In this document: positions 1-9,539 of the stretch, in pieces
Position numbering within the stretch: position 1 is the stretch's first letter
Layout of the letters: each line of letters opens with the position of its first letter
Source of the DNA: Lateolabrax maculatus
Lineage: Eukaryota > Chordata > Actinopteri > Acropomatiformes > Lateolabracidae
Direction of reading: 5' to 3'
Length of the DNA: 64,000 nt
NCBI GenBank assembly: GCA_031216445.1
Contig: CM062209.1
Location: 22,381,501-22,445,500 of the forward strand
The notes under the pieces: model-generated
Told to the model about the DNA's origin: nothing
The model's database searches: none
The model's input: the letters and a program-made list of their open reading frames with translations, nothing else
Position numbers and translations under genes: made by a program

Positions 1-1168
1 GGAGAAGAGTGTGGTGGGCTGGTGATCTGCTGGGAGTGTTGTCTTGGTGGCTCTGTCTCTGTTTTCCCTCTCGAAGCGAGCATAGAAGTTGTTAAGCTCG
101 TTCAGGAAGGAGATGTCTGTGGCTGTGGGGGTGAGGTTGCTGGGTTTGTAGTCGGTGATGGCCTGGATGCCCTGCCACATGCGTCTGGGGTCGGAGTTGG
201 AGAAGTGACCCTCTATTTTTTGCTTGTAGCAGTTCTTGGCCTTCTTGATGCCCCTCCTCAGGTTAGTCCTGGATGTGCTGTAGGCCTGTGCATCCCCTGA
301 TCTGAAGGCTGTGTTGCGGGCCTTTAGCAGGAGCCGCACCTCCTTGCTCATCCATGGCTTCTGGTTGGGGTATGTGGTGATCTTCTCTGTCGTGACGCCA
401 TCGATGATAGTGGTGATGTAATCCATGACAGAGGAAGCATAGATGTTAATGTCTGTGTGTGAGCCAGAGGTGGCCTGAGAAGCAAACATACTCCAGTCCG
501 TGTGTTGAAACCTGTCCTGGAGTACAGAGTCTGTCCCCGCTGGCCACACCTTGATGGTCCTCACGGATGGCTTCACACGGTTGATGAGGGGTGAATATTT
601 GGGGGTGAGGAACAGAGAGAGGTGATCCGACTGCCCGAGGTGGGGGAGGGGGGTCGCAGTGTAGGCAGCAGCTATGTTTGTGTAAACATGGTCCAAAGTT
701 TTGTTTCCTCTGGTGTGGCAGGAAACATGCTGGTGGAATTTGCTGGTGATCAGTCTGTTGTTTGCTAATGGCTGCATGAAGTTCCTTCATTGCTAGCTTG
801 GCATTAGCATCCGGTGGAATATAAGCAGCGGTGATGATGTTGGATGTGAACTCCCGTGGCAGATAGAAGGGTCTACACTTAACCATGATGAACTCTAGGT
901 TAGCTGAGCAGTGACTTCGAAGAGTAACAGAGTCCGTACACCAAGCTTTGTTGACATAAATGCACAGTCCTCCCCCTCTGGTCTTACCGGAGTCATCAGC
1001 TGATCTATCTGCCCGGTGTGTGTAGCGTCCGGCTAGCTCGATAGCACTGTCCGGTATGCCTCCGTGTAGCCATGTTTCGGTGAAAATCATGACATTGCAG
1101 TCCAGAAGTCTCTTGCTGTTGGTGAAGCGGAGTCGTATCTCGTCCATTTTGTTCACCAGAGATCTCAC
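1..1168 (-). pseudogene. LINE ORF2 fragment: AP-type endonuclease, internally deleted and frameshifted
   Basis: The frame from 1168 leftward reads as an APE-like endonuclease. MRSLVNKMDEIRLRF is the usual start of the domain, followed by FTETWL (the catalytic E-T-W block), a GGGLCIYVNK strand, and CRPFYLPREF / AAYIPPDANAK. In related LINEs a GDFN block carrying a catalytic Asp follows; here the sequence jumps from the KQQTD segment into what should be the PTR-x-K-T-L-D region in a shifted frame (around 720-760). GDFN has therefore been lost by a small deletion plus frameshift. The remaining minus-strand sequence to base 1 encodes the linker between endonuclease and RT (YPNQKPW block near 350). 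The product would act by nicking target DNA for target-primed reverse transcription, but this copy cannot be functional. Confidence 0.85.
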
Positions 1169-1370
1169 ATTAGCGAGGAAGATGCTGGGCAGAGAGAGCC
1201 GGTGTGGTGTTAGCCTTAGCTTAGCTCTCAGTCCTCCGCGCTTCCCCCGCCTTTGTTTACGATCTCGGCACCGTCTTCGTTCACTTCCGCCCGGCCAGGT
1301 AGAGTGCGAAGCCTCCGGTGTTCTGGAGATCTCAGGGATGAGTGGCAGATCGGTGATAAAAGTGTCCGAA

Positions 1371-1432
1371 AAACGGTAGTGGTTTCACATCATACACCCA
1401 GTCGGGTGTATGATGTGAAACCACTACTGTTT
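1371..1432. repeat. Near-perfect hairpin, 29-bp arms, 4-nt loop
   Basis: Arms 1371-1399 and 1404-1432 are reverse complements with one mismatch (28 of 29), separated by AGTC. It lies inside the 5' UTR of the minus-strand LINE. It could be a structured element of the LINE RNA or a local inverted duplication made during insertion. Confidence 0.9.
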
Positions 1433-1613
1433 TGAACAAACAGACCCGAAATGAGCAGTAAAAGTACTACAAAGTTGCGAAAACTGGGGAGACGCCGGGC
1501 CTCGCGCCGCCATCTTGGAGTGTTGGTCTGCAAAGTAAGATTATGTATCCTAGTAAGCGTTTGAAACTTTTGAAGGACACAAATAATGCTAACCTAACTA
1601 TTTTAAGATTGCA

Positions 1614-1713
1614 GAGCTGCTCCTTAATGGAGTGAGCATAGACTTTGCTGTGGACACTGATGCAATTAACACCATGCGAGCCGAAATGGCCCAGAGACTG
1701 ATGGATGATTCTG
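1614..1713 (+). other. Exon-like open segment of unknown identity
   Basis: The sequence TTTTAAGATTGCAG|AG resembles a splice acceptor, and CTG|GTGAGA at 1713/1714 resembles a donor. The roughly 100 bp between them are open in the frame that includes VSIDFAVDTDAINTM and AEMAQRLMDDS. The composition is protein-like (acidic and amphipathic) and differs from the AT-rich flanks. I do not recognise a family. It could be a captured exon, part of an unidentified element, or chance. Confidence 0.2.
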
Positions 1714-2007
1714 GTGAGATTCAATCAATTATATTTGATATCAACCTCACCGCAACACCTGCCCACTTAACCCATTGTGAATTTGAAATATTTTTAAATA
1801 GACAACCTTACGGAGGTCAGTCGTGTCTGTGGCGAAAGGGACTCACCTGTGGATCATTGGGTAGTAAGATTTTAAAGTTCTTTACGTGGAAAGTGCATTA
1901 TTTATTTTAAAAAAATCTTATCGATCTTATTTCAGATTGAATGTACAGTCTGTTCCCTTTGGTTTCACTGGATCTGTGTAGGAAGGCCCAATATTAATGA
2001 ACATTTT

Positions 2008-2011
<4 letters not shown>

Positions 2012-2044
<33 letters not shown>
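2012..2044. repeat. (GT)n microsatellite
   Basis: About 16 uninterrupted GT units following an oligo-T run. Confidence 0.95.
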
Positions 2045-2047
<3 letters not shown>

Positions 2048-3059
2048 GTAAATCACCACGTTGATTGGTCGTCCTCGGTTCATACCGCCACCTGACAGTA
2101 AAAAGGTGTTTTTGTTTTGTAGTTTTTTTGTTTGTTTGTTTTTTTGCCACTGCCGCCAATGTAAATAAAATAAAAATTGTCCTTGAAGGTGACATGTTGT
2201 ACAAATTGTGATGCGGACACAAAATTGATTGTGGCTTGTCCTGAATAAAACTGAACTTGACTGTTTGCTGTCTCTGTGTTCTTAGCTGGGTTGTTAGCAG
2301 TGGACGGACCTCAACTCCATGCATTTTTGGTATGAAAAACATGGAGCCCTTATTTTATTGTACAGACCTTCAAACTTGACTATTTCCACGTAATTAACAG
2401 CAATTTGCCTCATTGATTTGTAGCACTACAAATACGTTTTCAATAAGTGGGTGTAAAAAGCCAGTTAATATGTTGGAAACGAGTAAAAGACAAAATCTTG
2501 TGTGTGAACTGGCAGTGTGGTCACAAGTTGATCTGGCTGCCTCCTGTCTTTACGGGACAGCTGGCTGGATGCTGAATGAGTTCTTTTATGCTTCGCCTAC
2601 AACAAAGTTGTGGCATAGGTGGTGCATGCGCAAAGTCTGTGCACATTGATTTTATTTCCCCCTTAGTCATATGAGTTCGAATCCTGCGGAAATTTTTTTT
2701 ATTTTCTTCAACGTTTGAAAGGGCTGATTAGTTCTTCTACGTGACACACATTCAACGATACTCAAACAGGCTCCACAAACGAATAGTTGTGTTTAAGAAA
2801 TGTGTTAAGAGGGGGACATTTCAAAATGTTCCGCAACATCAAGCAGTGTTGAAAATGCAACTGAGTGTTAGTACGTGACACGATTCCTCAAACACAACTC
2901 CAAAGAAGAATCATAGGTATGTTTTGAGATTGTAATGAAAAACCACAAAAAGAGGCATTCGCCAGGACAGCTACGTCTTCTTTTCCTGTTTTTCAACAGC
3001 ATCGTAACTACGACAACCACGGACGCATTCCGCTGAAAGTCGCCAGTTAACAGCATGCG

Positions 3060-4192
3060 GTGAAAATAATACCGAGTGTCGGCTGTTCGGTGGAGGAGGC
3101 CAGCTGTGCTGTTGGAGAGGTTGTCGGGTTTGAAAGTGTCAAATCTGCCTTTCGTATGAACGGCGCGATTGTCATTTTTCTGGACGATGTGGCCAGATCT
3201 GTCCTCCCGCTGGTGAACCCAGCCAAAAAGATCATGATCTCTAACGCACCTCCATTCATTAAGAATGAAGAGTTGTCCAGAGAGCTGTCGCGCTACAGGC
3301 AGCTGGTGTCTCCCATTAAAATGGTTCTGCTGGGGTGTAAGTCGCCAAAGTTAAAGCATGTCGTGTGTCACAGAAGACAAGTCTTTATGATTCCCAAAGA
3401 CAGCAAGAAGGATTTAAATTTGACGTTCAGTTTCAAAGTTGATGGCTTAAGTTACATTGTATTTGCCACTTCTGAAACGATGAAATGTTTCGGTTGCGGG
3501 GCAGAGGGGCACTTGGTTCAGTCTTGCCCGGAGGCCGGACTGGCTTGGTTTCAGGCCGGTTGGCTGAGCGGGCCGAGGAGCGGCCAGGCAGGTCGGGCTC
3601 ACCTGACGCACCGCAACGTGCGGCCATGCTTAATGCGGAACTGTCTGCAGAGAAAGGACAGGGAGAAGAATGTGGTACAGGATCAAGCTGAGAGCGGAAA
3701 TAAAGTTGATAACGAGAATGAGAAATTAAAGAAAAACAAGCAGACAGAGGAAAAGAAGTGCAACAGAAGTAAAGAAAGCTGCATACAGAGTGTTGGTGGG
3801 GGGGTCAGCGATGTGCTGGAGGCTGAAAACATGTCTGAGGAGATGGGCTCAACAGATAAATCCAGCAAAAGGAAAAATTTTGACAAAGACCAGAGTGTTG
3901 CTAAGGCCAAGAAAGTGCTGGAGGATCTATCAGACAATGATGAGGGATGTGAGTGGACACCATCACAAGAGGATGAGACAACCTTTTATCCTCTTGAGAA
4001 AATAAAGAAATTCCTAGTGGAAACAAAAGGGCAAAGGGCACTTAAAACTGAACATTTGTTTCCTGATTTGAGGGGTTTTGTCAGGTCTGTGGCACGGCTG
4101 AGGAAGGAGAGGCTTTCACTGAACAAGAGATTTATTGGCTCAGAAAAATTGTGAGAAAAGTCAGAGCTCAACTAGTTGAGGATGATGATTAA
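3060..4192 (+). pseudogene. Tx1 LINE ORF1: nucleic-acid-binding protein with CCHC zinc knuckle
   Basis: The frame opens at ATG 3060 (MKIIPSVG) and runs 364 residues. Residues 1-125 form the conserved N-terminal domain (NAPPFIKNEELSRELSRYRQL, then SPIKMVLLG). A CCHC knuckle follows at about residues 142-155 (C-F-G-C-G-A-E-G-H-L-V-Q-S-C, spacing CX2CX4HX4C), then a long charged, Lys/Glu-rich segment and a C-terminal helix (FYPLEKIKKFL). ORF1 proteins of this clade bind element RNA and form the RNP needed for retrotransposition. Near 4110-4115 the frame slips: the frame from 4115 to the TAA at 4190-4192 encodes EIYWLRKIVRKVRA followed by an acidic EDDD end, which fits the family's natural C-terminus better than the printed stop at 4152. 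The sequence around VARSVLPLVNP looks short compared with relatives, suggesting a small in-frame deletion. Confidence 0.85.
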
Positions 4193-4243
4193 GTCACAAA
4201 TGTTCCTGCACATACTAGTTGTATGTGTTGTTCTAGTAGCAAC

Positions 4244-5015
4244 AAACCTTTTATTTTTCATGGGTGATTTTAAAACGGGATCTTTAAATGTTAACGGAGC
4301 AAGAAGTGATGTGAAAAGAGCTTCCATTTTCAAACTGGTAGAATTAAAAAATTTAGATGTGGTTTTTGTACAAGAAACTCACAGTAACGACTGGAAGAAG
4401 GAGTAGCCTGGGGAAGTCTTTCTAAGCCATAAACTGTCTAACAGTGGTGGAGTTGCTGTGCTCTTTTTCAAAGGCCTTTAGTCCCAGTTCTATTGAGGTG
4501 GAAGAAATCATGTGTGGGCATATTTTAAGTCAAAATACAATATGAAAACATGAAAATGATTGTTATAAATGTTTATGCTCCAGTTTTGAGCATTGAAAGA
4601 ATGAATTTTTTAAACATTTTATTTGATGTTATTCATAATTGTACTGATGATGTTTTGTTTCTGGGAGGTGATTTTAACTGCACTGAAAATGCCAAAATAG
4701 ATAGGAACCACCTAGAGCCTCATCCTGCTTCATCTGCCAGACTCAGGCATCTAATTGAAGCTTATGAGTTAAAAGATGTTTGGAGAGGTCTTAACGGGAA
4801 AGGACAGGCAGTACACCTGGAGTCACTCCAAGGACAATTTGTTATCAATGGCCAGGCTTCATCGCTTTTATTGTTTTAAGCATCATTTTGGTATTTTCAA
4901 AACCTGTCGAATAACTCCTGTTGGGTTTTCTGATCATTGCCTTGTTCAGTGCTCCTTTTATATTCAGAGTGTGAAGTTACACAGTGCATACTGGCATTTT
5001 AACACTGGTCTTTGA
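4244..5015 (+). pseudogene. Tx1 LINE ORF2, endonuclease domain (fragmented)
   Basis: ORF2 begins about 50 bp after the end of ORF1. SLNVNGAR (about 4284) is the canonical first strand of the AP-like endonuclease. VFVQETH (about 4363) carries the catalytic Glu, VINVYAP (about 4561) is the next strand, GDFN (4667-4678) holds the catalytic Asp/Asn, and GFSDHC (about 4924) the final Asp-His pair. Key catalytic residues are therefore still present, but stops near 4404 and 4480 and a frameshift near 4800 break the frame into at least four pieces. In an active element this domain nicks the target strand for target-primed reverse transcription. Confidence 0.85.
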
Positions 5016-6535
5016 AATGACAAAGCGTTTTAGAGAGGCTTTTACTTTTTTATGGGTTTTACATAGGGAAGAAAAGTCTGTTTTTTCTTCAGTGCAGCAT
5101 TGGTGGGATATTGGAAAGAGTAAGATAAAAGAATTTTGTCAGCAGTACACTTGCAATGTCACCAAGCACATTACCAGTTCTCTTCAAGACCTAGAGATTG
5201 AACTCGTAGAATTACAGAGTCTAGTGGATTCTACAGGAAATAGACAGCATATTGAAGATCTTAAATGCAAAAAGGCTGCCTTAGCCAACCTGTTGGGCAT
5301 TACAGCACAGGGTGCTCTGGTCCGCTCACGATTTATGAATGCATCTCAGATGGATGCCCCCTCGCAGTTTTTCTTTAGTTTAGAGCGAAAGAATGTTCAA
5401 AGAAAGATAATTCACTCTTTACGCTCTGAGGATGGATCCGCGATATCGGGAACCCCTGAGATTCGGAGGCATGCCACCCTCTTCTACAAATAGCTTTTTA
5501 AAAAGGAATATGTGGAGGATGTAGAGTTGGCTGGAGTTTTTTATGCGGAACTCCCTCAGGTGGATGCTGACACTAATGCAGTGTTGGATGCAGAACTGTC
5601 ATTGAATGAACTGTACACTGCTCTGATGAGCCTGGGAAATGGAAAAGCACCTGGCATTGACGGACTGCCCGTTGAGTTGTATAAATCTCTTTGGTCAATG
5701 GTTGGTGAAGATCTTTTGGAGGTGCTTCGTGACAGTTTGGGTAAAGGACATTTGCCGCTGAGCTGTAGGAGGGCAGTTATCACCTTGCTGCAGAAAAAAG
5801 GAGATCTACAGGATCTGAAGAACTGGAGACCTGTATCTCTGCTGTGTGGGGACTATAAGATCCTCTCTAAAGTTTTAGCCTCTAGACTTAGAGAGGTGAT
5901 TAGTAAGGTCATCCATGTTGACCAGACTTACTGTGTCCCCGGTAGGTTAATAAGTGATAATATCACTCTAATTCGGCATGTTTTGGATATCTCTGGCTCA
6001 TTGGGAATAGATACTGGTCTTCTTTCCATAGACCAGGAAAAGGCTTTTGACCGGGTTGAACACCAGTATCTGTGGCAGACACTTGGTGCTTTCTGGTTCA
6101 GCCCAGGTTTCATAGCCAAGATCCAGGTAATGTACTGTGACATTGCAAGTATATTAAAGATTAATGGTGGTTTAGCTGCACCTTTTTTAATGTACATAGG
6201 GGTGTATGGCAGGGGTGCTCTCTTTCTGGAATGTTATACTGCCTTGCTTTGAGTCTTTGCTATGCAAACTCAGGAAAGAAATCTCAGGGGTGTGTTTTGC
6301 AGGTTGTGCTTTACCTGTTAAAATTTCAGCATATGCAGATGATGTTATGGTAATAATAAACAAACAAAGGGATGTCGATATTTTGGGGAATGTGGGTCTC
6401 TTCAATAAGATGTCCTCTGCTAAGGTGAACTGGACAAAAAGCAAAGCTGTAATGGTTGGGAGAAGGTTGCTAGATCACTTAGTTCTACCAGGAGGGCTCA
6501 CTTGGAAAAAAAGGACTTATACATCTGGCCAGTAG
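5016..6535 (+). pseudogene. Tx1 LINE ORF2, reverse transcriptase domain (fragmented)
   Basis: The frame reopens after a stop at 5013 and continues through a coiled, charged linker (5100-5490), a stop at about 5491, and then RT. NGKAPGIDGLPVELY (about 5638) is RT motif 0/1, LKNWRPVSLL (about 5815) motif 2, and QEKAFDRVEH (about 6034) motif 3/A with its catalytic Asp. A frameshift near 6200 leads into FAGCALPVKISAYADDVMV, where YADD (6332-6343) is the motif C catalytic pair, followed by the KVNWTKSKAVMVG thumb segment. The fold synthesises cDNA from element RNA. The catalytic Asp residues survive, but the frame is broken at least twice within this span. Confidence 0.9.
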
Positions 6536-7818
6536 AGGAGCTGCTTTCCGCCTCCAGTTTATCCAGAGACTGCTGTTTGGCCCTAAAGACTTGGTGTGGA
6601 GACCGCTGGCACACATAGTTCTGCAGTAGTTTGGTGATCTGGGATTGCATGACTCACTGTTCCTGATGGATTTAAAGACTCTGAAGTTTCAGAATTTACC
6701 ACTTTTCCACCGTGGAGTTTTCACAGTGTGGAAAAGGTTGGTAAAGGAGAGAATTGTTCAGACTGAGTCCTTGTACTAGTTGTTGCGGGAGCCTGTGGTG
6801 CATGGAGGACGATTGGACAACTCCTGCTGGGCAGGTTGAGCAATTACAGTGCTCTGCAGAGGAGGGATTCTAACCTTTGGCTCTATAGTGAACATTGCTG
6901 GACCTGAATTAAACAATGCAGCTGCTCTAGCTGCTGGTCTGGGAGTAAGATCTGTGAGGATCATCAGCAAGCTGCTTGAACACTGGAAACGGTGCCTGAC
7001 TGGACATGAAGGCCTCCTGCTGGGTGAATACAGTAACGGTTTGATTGAACCTCGTATGAATGACCCTTTTCCCTGTCTAGGTATCCCTCCCAGTTTTGAA
7101 AATTGTGCTGGTACTTTTCTGGATGAGAAAAGTTGCGGCTTTTTGAATTTGGAGGAGGTAAAAGGTAAAGCTTTGTACAGGATGATGGTGAAGTGTCTAA
7201 ATAAAAGTGAATTACATGGTCGGGTGGACACACCTTGGCGAGGTCATCTGCGCTTGGGAGATGATGTCAGACCTGGTTGGAGGGGTTTATATAAGCCACC
7301 ATTAACAAAGAAGGTAGCTGATTTACAGTGGAGAGTGTTACATGGGATAGTGGCAGTCAATGCTTTTCTCTCTGTTATTAGTCAAGATGTGAGTGATGAA
7401 TGTCCTTTCTGTCCTCACAAAGAATCTGTGTTCCACTGTTACTCTGAGTGTTTACGGCTGGTTCCACTGTTCATGTTGTTAGAGAGTTTATTCACGAAGA
7501 TCGGAGAGTTTTTCTCCAAACAGATGTTCATTCTTGGTTTCAAATATAAAAAGTCTGCAAAACATAAATGTCATGAATTTTATCTTGGGACAAGCAAAAA
7601 TGGCTATTTATGTAAGCAGGAAGAGGAAGGTTGATGACTTAGTAGACATTGATGCAAAATTTTTGTTTACTAGGATGGTGAAAGCAGGAATATCCATTGA
7701 TTTTAACTATTATAAGGAAATGAAGGATGTGAAACAATTCAACATGGTTTGGGCTCATGGTGATGTGTTGTGCTCTGTAAAAGAAAACCAATTAATCTTT
7801 CCTGTTGAGCTGATGTGA
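6536..7818 (+). pseudogene. Tx1 LINE ORF2, C-terminal region with Cys/His knuckle
   Basis: This is the part of ORF2 after the RT. The open segment 6849-7634 carries the conserved TPWRGHLRLGDD block and LTKKVADLQWRVLHG, followed by a C-P-F-C...F-H-C-Y-x-E-C cluster (about 7400-7450). That cluster corresponds to the C-terminal CCHC-type knuckle of L1/Tx1 ORF2 proteins, which is thought to help RNA binding. A frameshift near 7570-7600 moves the terminal part (KVDDLVDIDAKFLFTRMVKAGISID, here described not restored) into the frame ending at the TGA around 7816. Stops at about 6776 and 6836 separate it from the RT. Confidence 0.8.
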
Positions 7819-7905
7819 TTGATTTATTGTTAAGTATTTTAATTTAATTAATTTAATTGTGTTTCAAAGGTCTTTTGTGTAAATGGCTTGTTAAAAGACT
7901 GATAA

Positions 7906-7911
7906 AATAAA
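7906..7911 (+). promoter_or_regulatory. Polyadenylation signal of the Tx1 LINE
   Basis: AATAAA about 23 bp before the A-rich 3' end of the element, at the expected place after the ORF2 stop. Confidence 0.7.
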
Positions 7912-7934
7912 GCTACATCAAAAAATCAAAAAAA

Positions 7935-7964
7935 TCTCTGTCTCTGTCTGTCTCTGTCTCTCTG
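7935..7964. repeat. TC-rich (TCTCTG-type) microsatellite at the LINE 3' junction
   Basis: The element's A-rich end passes directly into TCTCTGTCTCTGTCTG-type repeats. Some Tx1-clade lineages (Kibi) are known to target TC microsatellites. Confidence 0.8.
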
Positions 7965-9072
7965 CGCTATGTGTCCCCAGACCAAGGCTTCCAGCATGCC
8001 ATTCAATTAGATGACCCTCGATTAATCACATCCAAGCCCCTGCAGGATCTTTTGCAGTCTGCCTCCAGTTACATCTTCGCCTGGCCAAAACCACAATTAA
8101 AGCATATGATTCAGCTTGGTATTTCTTCTCTTCGTTATGCGTAAATATCTCCATAGGGAATTCTTCCATTCAGCTGCTCCTCAACGGCCTTAAAAAGGCT
8201 CATCCTCCAGGTAATGATTGAAGACTGCCTCTCACTATTTCACTGGTGCATAAGGTGGTGTTAAGGCAAGGTCGTTTGCTGAGACCCAAATTAACTGTTT
8301 TCTATTGTAAAGTTTCAAAAGACAACAAACTAATGTGAGAGAATGGTCCAACAAGCTGTTAAATGTGACGTGCGCTGCGATAGCTGCAACATTACAACAT
8401 GCAGGGTTGCACTGGGATAGTAATTCAGGTCAGGAATCTCCACACATTCACAGACCACATTCACCAAACTGTTTTGATGAAAATTTACTTTATGCCAGTG
8501 ACATATTTGTATTATTAGTTGTATTACTACACACAAACTGCTTTAAAAAACATCCAAAATAGTTGAAAACAGCCAGGTGTCTTCAGTTTCAGAAGTAAGT
8601 CACTTGCACTTCCATGATTAAGGCTACAGGCATAAATATTCAGATATTTGTTTTGCACCTGGCATTTCCTCAGAGCTGATTATTTTCTATATTAATCGCC
8701 ATGCGTATGCATCTCCAACTTTCCTAGATCAAGTGTTGATGCCATTTATTAGCCTTTTAAAACACAGAGCTCCACAAAACTCAAAAGAGCCATGGTGCTG
8801 CCTCCTCAGCTAAACCGTTTACAACTCAGTTTGTGTCCAGCTCTGTTTGAAATACCAAGCTGCTCACAAATATCCATTTTCTCTGTCACTCGCCTACTGG
8901 GACCTTGTTTTTCTGTGACAAGAAGGCTTGAAACCAGCATATAGACTAGGAAGTAAAGATAATATTTAGTTAAAGAAACAATATAGAAGCAATTTACAGC
9001 AATTGAACACATTAAGCGACAAATTTACAATTTTGAGATATTTGAGAACACTGACTGCATTATCTGTGTGTT
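7965..9072. other. Non-coding interval
   Basis: No supported gene. The sequence is AT-moderate with scattered stops in all frames and no recognised repeat. Confidence 0.5.
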
Positions 9073-9304
9073 GCGTTTTATTTTCAATGAGGAAAAACTA
9101 ACAAAAAAACAGGCTTCTGAGATTCAAAGACAACTAACGACATCTAAGACAAGGACCCGACAGAGGACAAAGGGAACTAAGGAACATATATGCACACGGA
9201 CTAATGGGAAACAAGACACAGGTGTGCGGGAAAAACAAGGGAACACAGGGAGGCAAGAGGTAAAACCAAAACAAAAACATAGCAATCACGGCTGGGCCGT
9301 GACA
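9073..9304 (-). mobile_element. 3' LTR remnant of a minus-strand LTR retrotransposon
   Basis: Highly similar to the LTR at 15257-15692 (shared blocks include GGAAAAACTAAC, CTAACGACATCTAAGACAAG and CATCACGGCTGGGCCGTGACA). It ends at TGACA 9304, which on the minus strand is the LTR start TGTCACGG. Relative to the 15 kb copy it lacks about 50 bp at the outer edge and carries two internal deletions, one exactly between two CAAGACACAG direct repeats. It is followed on the plus side by a run of ten C (9308-9317), which on the minus strand is a polypurine tract next to the LTR start, as expected for a 3' LTR. Confidence 0.7.
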
Positions 9305-9530
9305 GAACCCCCCCCCCAAGGGACGGATCCCAGATGGCCCACAGGTCCAAAGATAGAGCAGGGTGGGTGGAGGGGGTCTAGAGGAGGGGAACAGGGGCAA
9401 GAGTCCAGGGGAATCTCAGGCGGGCGGGCCGAGGGCTGGCCGGCGACAGAGCAGCGGTCCTCAGGGAGGTCAGAGGGACCGGCCGCAGGAGAGTCAAAGG
9501 GCTTGAAGGCACCCACCAATAGCTGATGAG
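9305..9530 (-). pseudogene. 3' internal end of the LTR retrotransposon, proline-rich tail
   Basis: On the minus strand this reads as a Pro/Ser-rich open frame (DSPAAGPSDLPED, SARPPEIPLDS) that ends at the polypurine tract and LTR. Its base composition is strongly GC-rich, unlike the flanks. No enzyme motif is visible. It is best read as the C-terminal end of the retrotransposon polyprotein or its 3' untranslated part. The boundary with the endogenous retrovirus is near 9530-9540. Confidence 0.5.
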
Positions 9531-9539
9531 AGGTTTTTT

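Larger units (their letters stand above)
1..1527 (-). mobile_element. LINE (non-LTR retrotransposon), 5' part, runs off left edge
   Basis: A minus-strand non-LTR retrotransposon. The 5' end is near 1527, where the minus strand begins with a short GC-rich leader (CCAAGATGGCGGCGCG) typical of teleost LINE starts. The coding part begins near 1168 and continues leftward beyond the window; between 445 and 1 the minus strand still reads as element protein (for example VMDYITTIIDGVTTEK just downstream of the endonuclease). Only the 5' UTR and endonuclease/linker regions are visible, and the RT must lie outside the window. The family is CR1/L2/Rex1-like by endonuclease style; I cannot assign it further. 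Confidence 0.85.
1528..2939. other. Non-coding interval between two LINEs
   Basis: Apart from the exon-like segment at 1614-1713 and the GT run at 2012-2044, I see no supported gene. T-rich runs sit around 2119-2145 and 2691-2706. The exact 5' end of the downstream Tx1 LINE is not resolvable and may lie within the last few hundred bases. Confidence 0.6.
2940..7934 (+). mobile_element. Tx1-clade (L1-like) LINE, near full length, degenerate
   Basis: A plus-strand two-ORF non-LTR retrotransposon of about 5 kb. In order it has a GC-richer 5' UTR (start uncertain, about 2940), ORF1 with a CCHC zinc knuckle, ORF2 with APE endonuclease, reverse transcriptase (YADD) and a C-terminal Cys/His knuckle, a short AT-rich 3' UTR with AATAAA at 7906, and an A-rich 3' end at 7920-7934. 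The protein style (ORF1 phrases such as MKCFGCGAEGHL; ORF2 FNVNGAR-like start, NGKAPGIDGLP, CRRAVITLLQKKGD) is that of the Tx1/L1 clade common in teleosts. Many frameshifts and stops make it inactive. Confidence 0.88.

Noticed and set aside
1056..1435. Plus-strand open frames over the LINE 5' region
   Set aside because: They are antisense to the LINE endonuclease and 5' UTR and cross the hairpin; no independent protein features.
9068..9526. Plus-strand 152-codon frame rich in Q/T/G
   Set aside because: It is the antisense reading of an LTR and its adjoining polypurine tract; the shared similarity with 15.3-15.6 kb is at DNA level, not a conserved protein.
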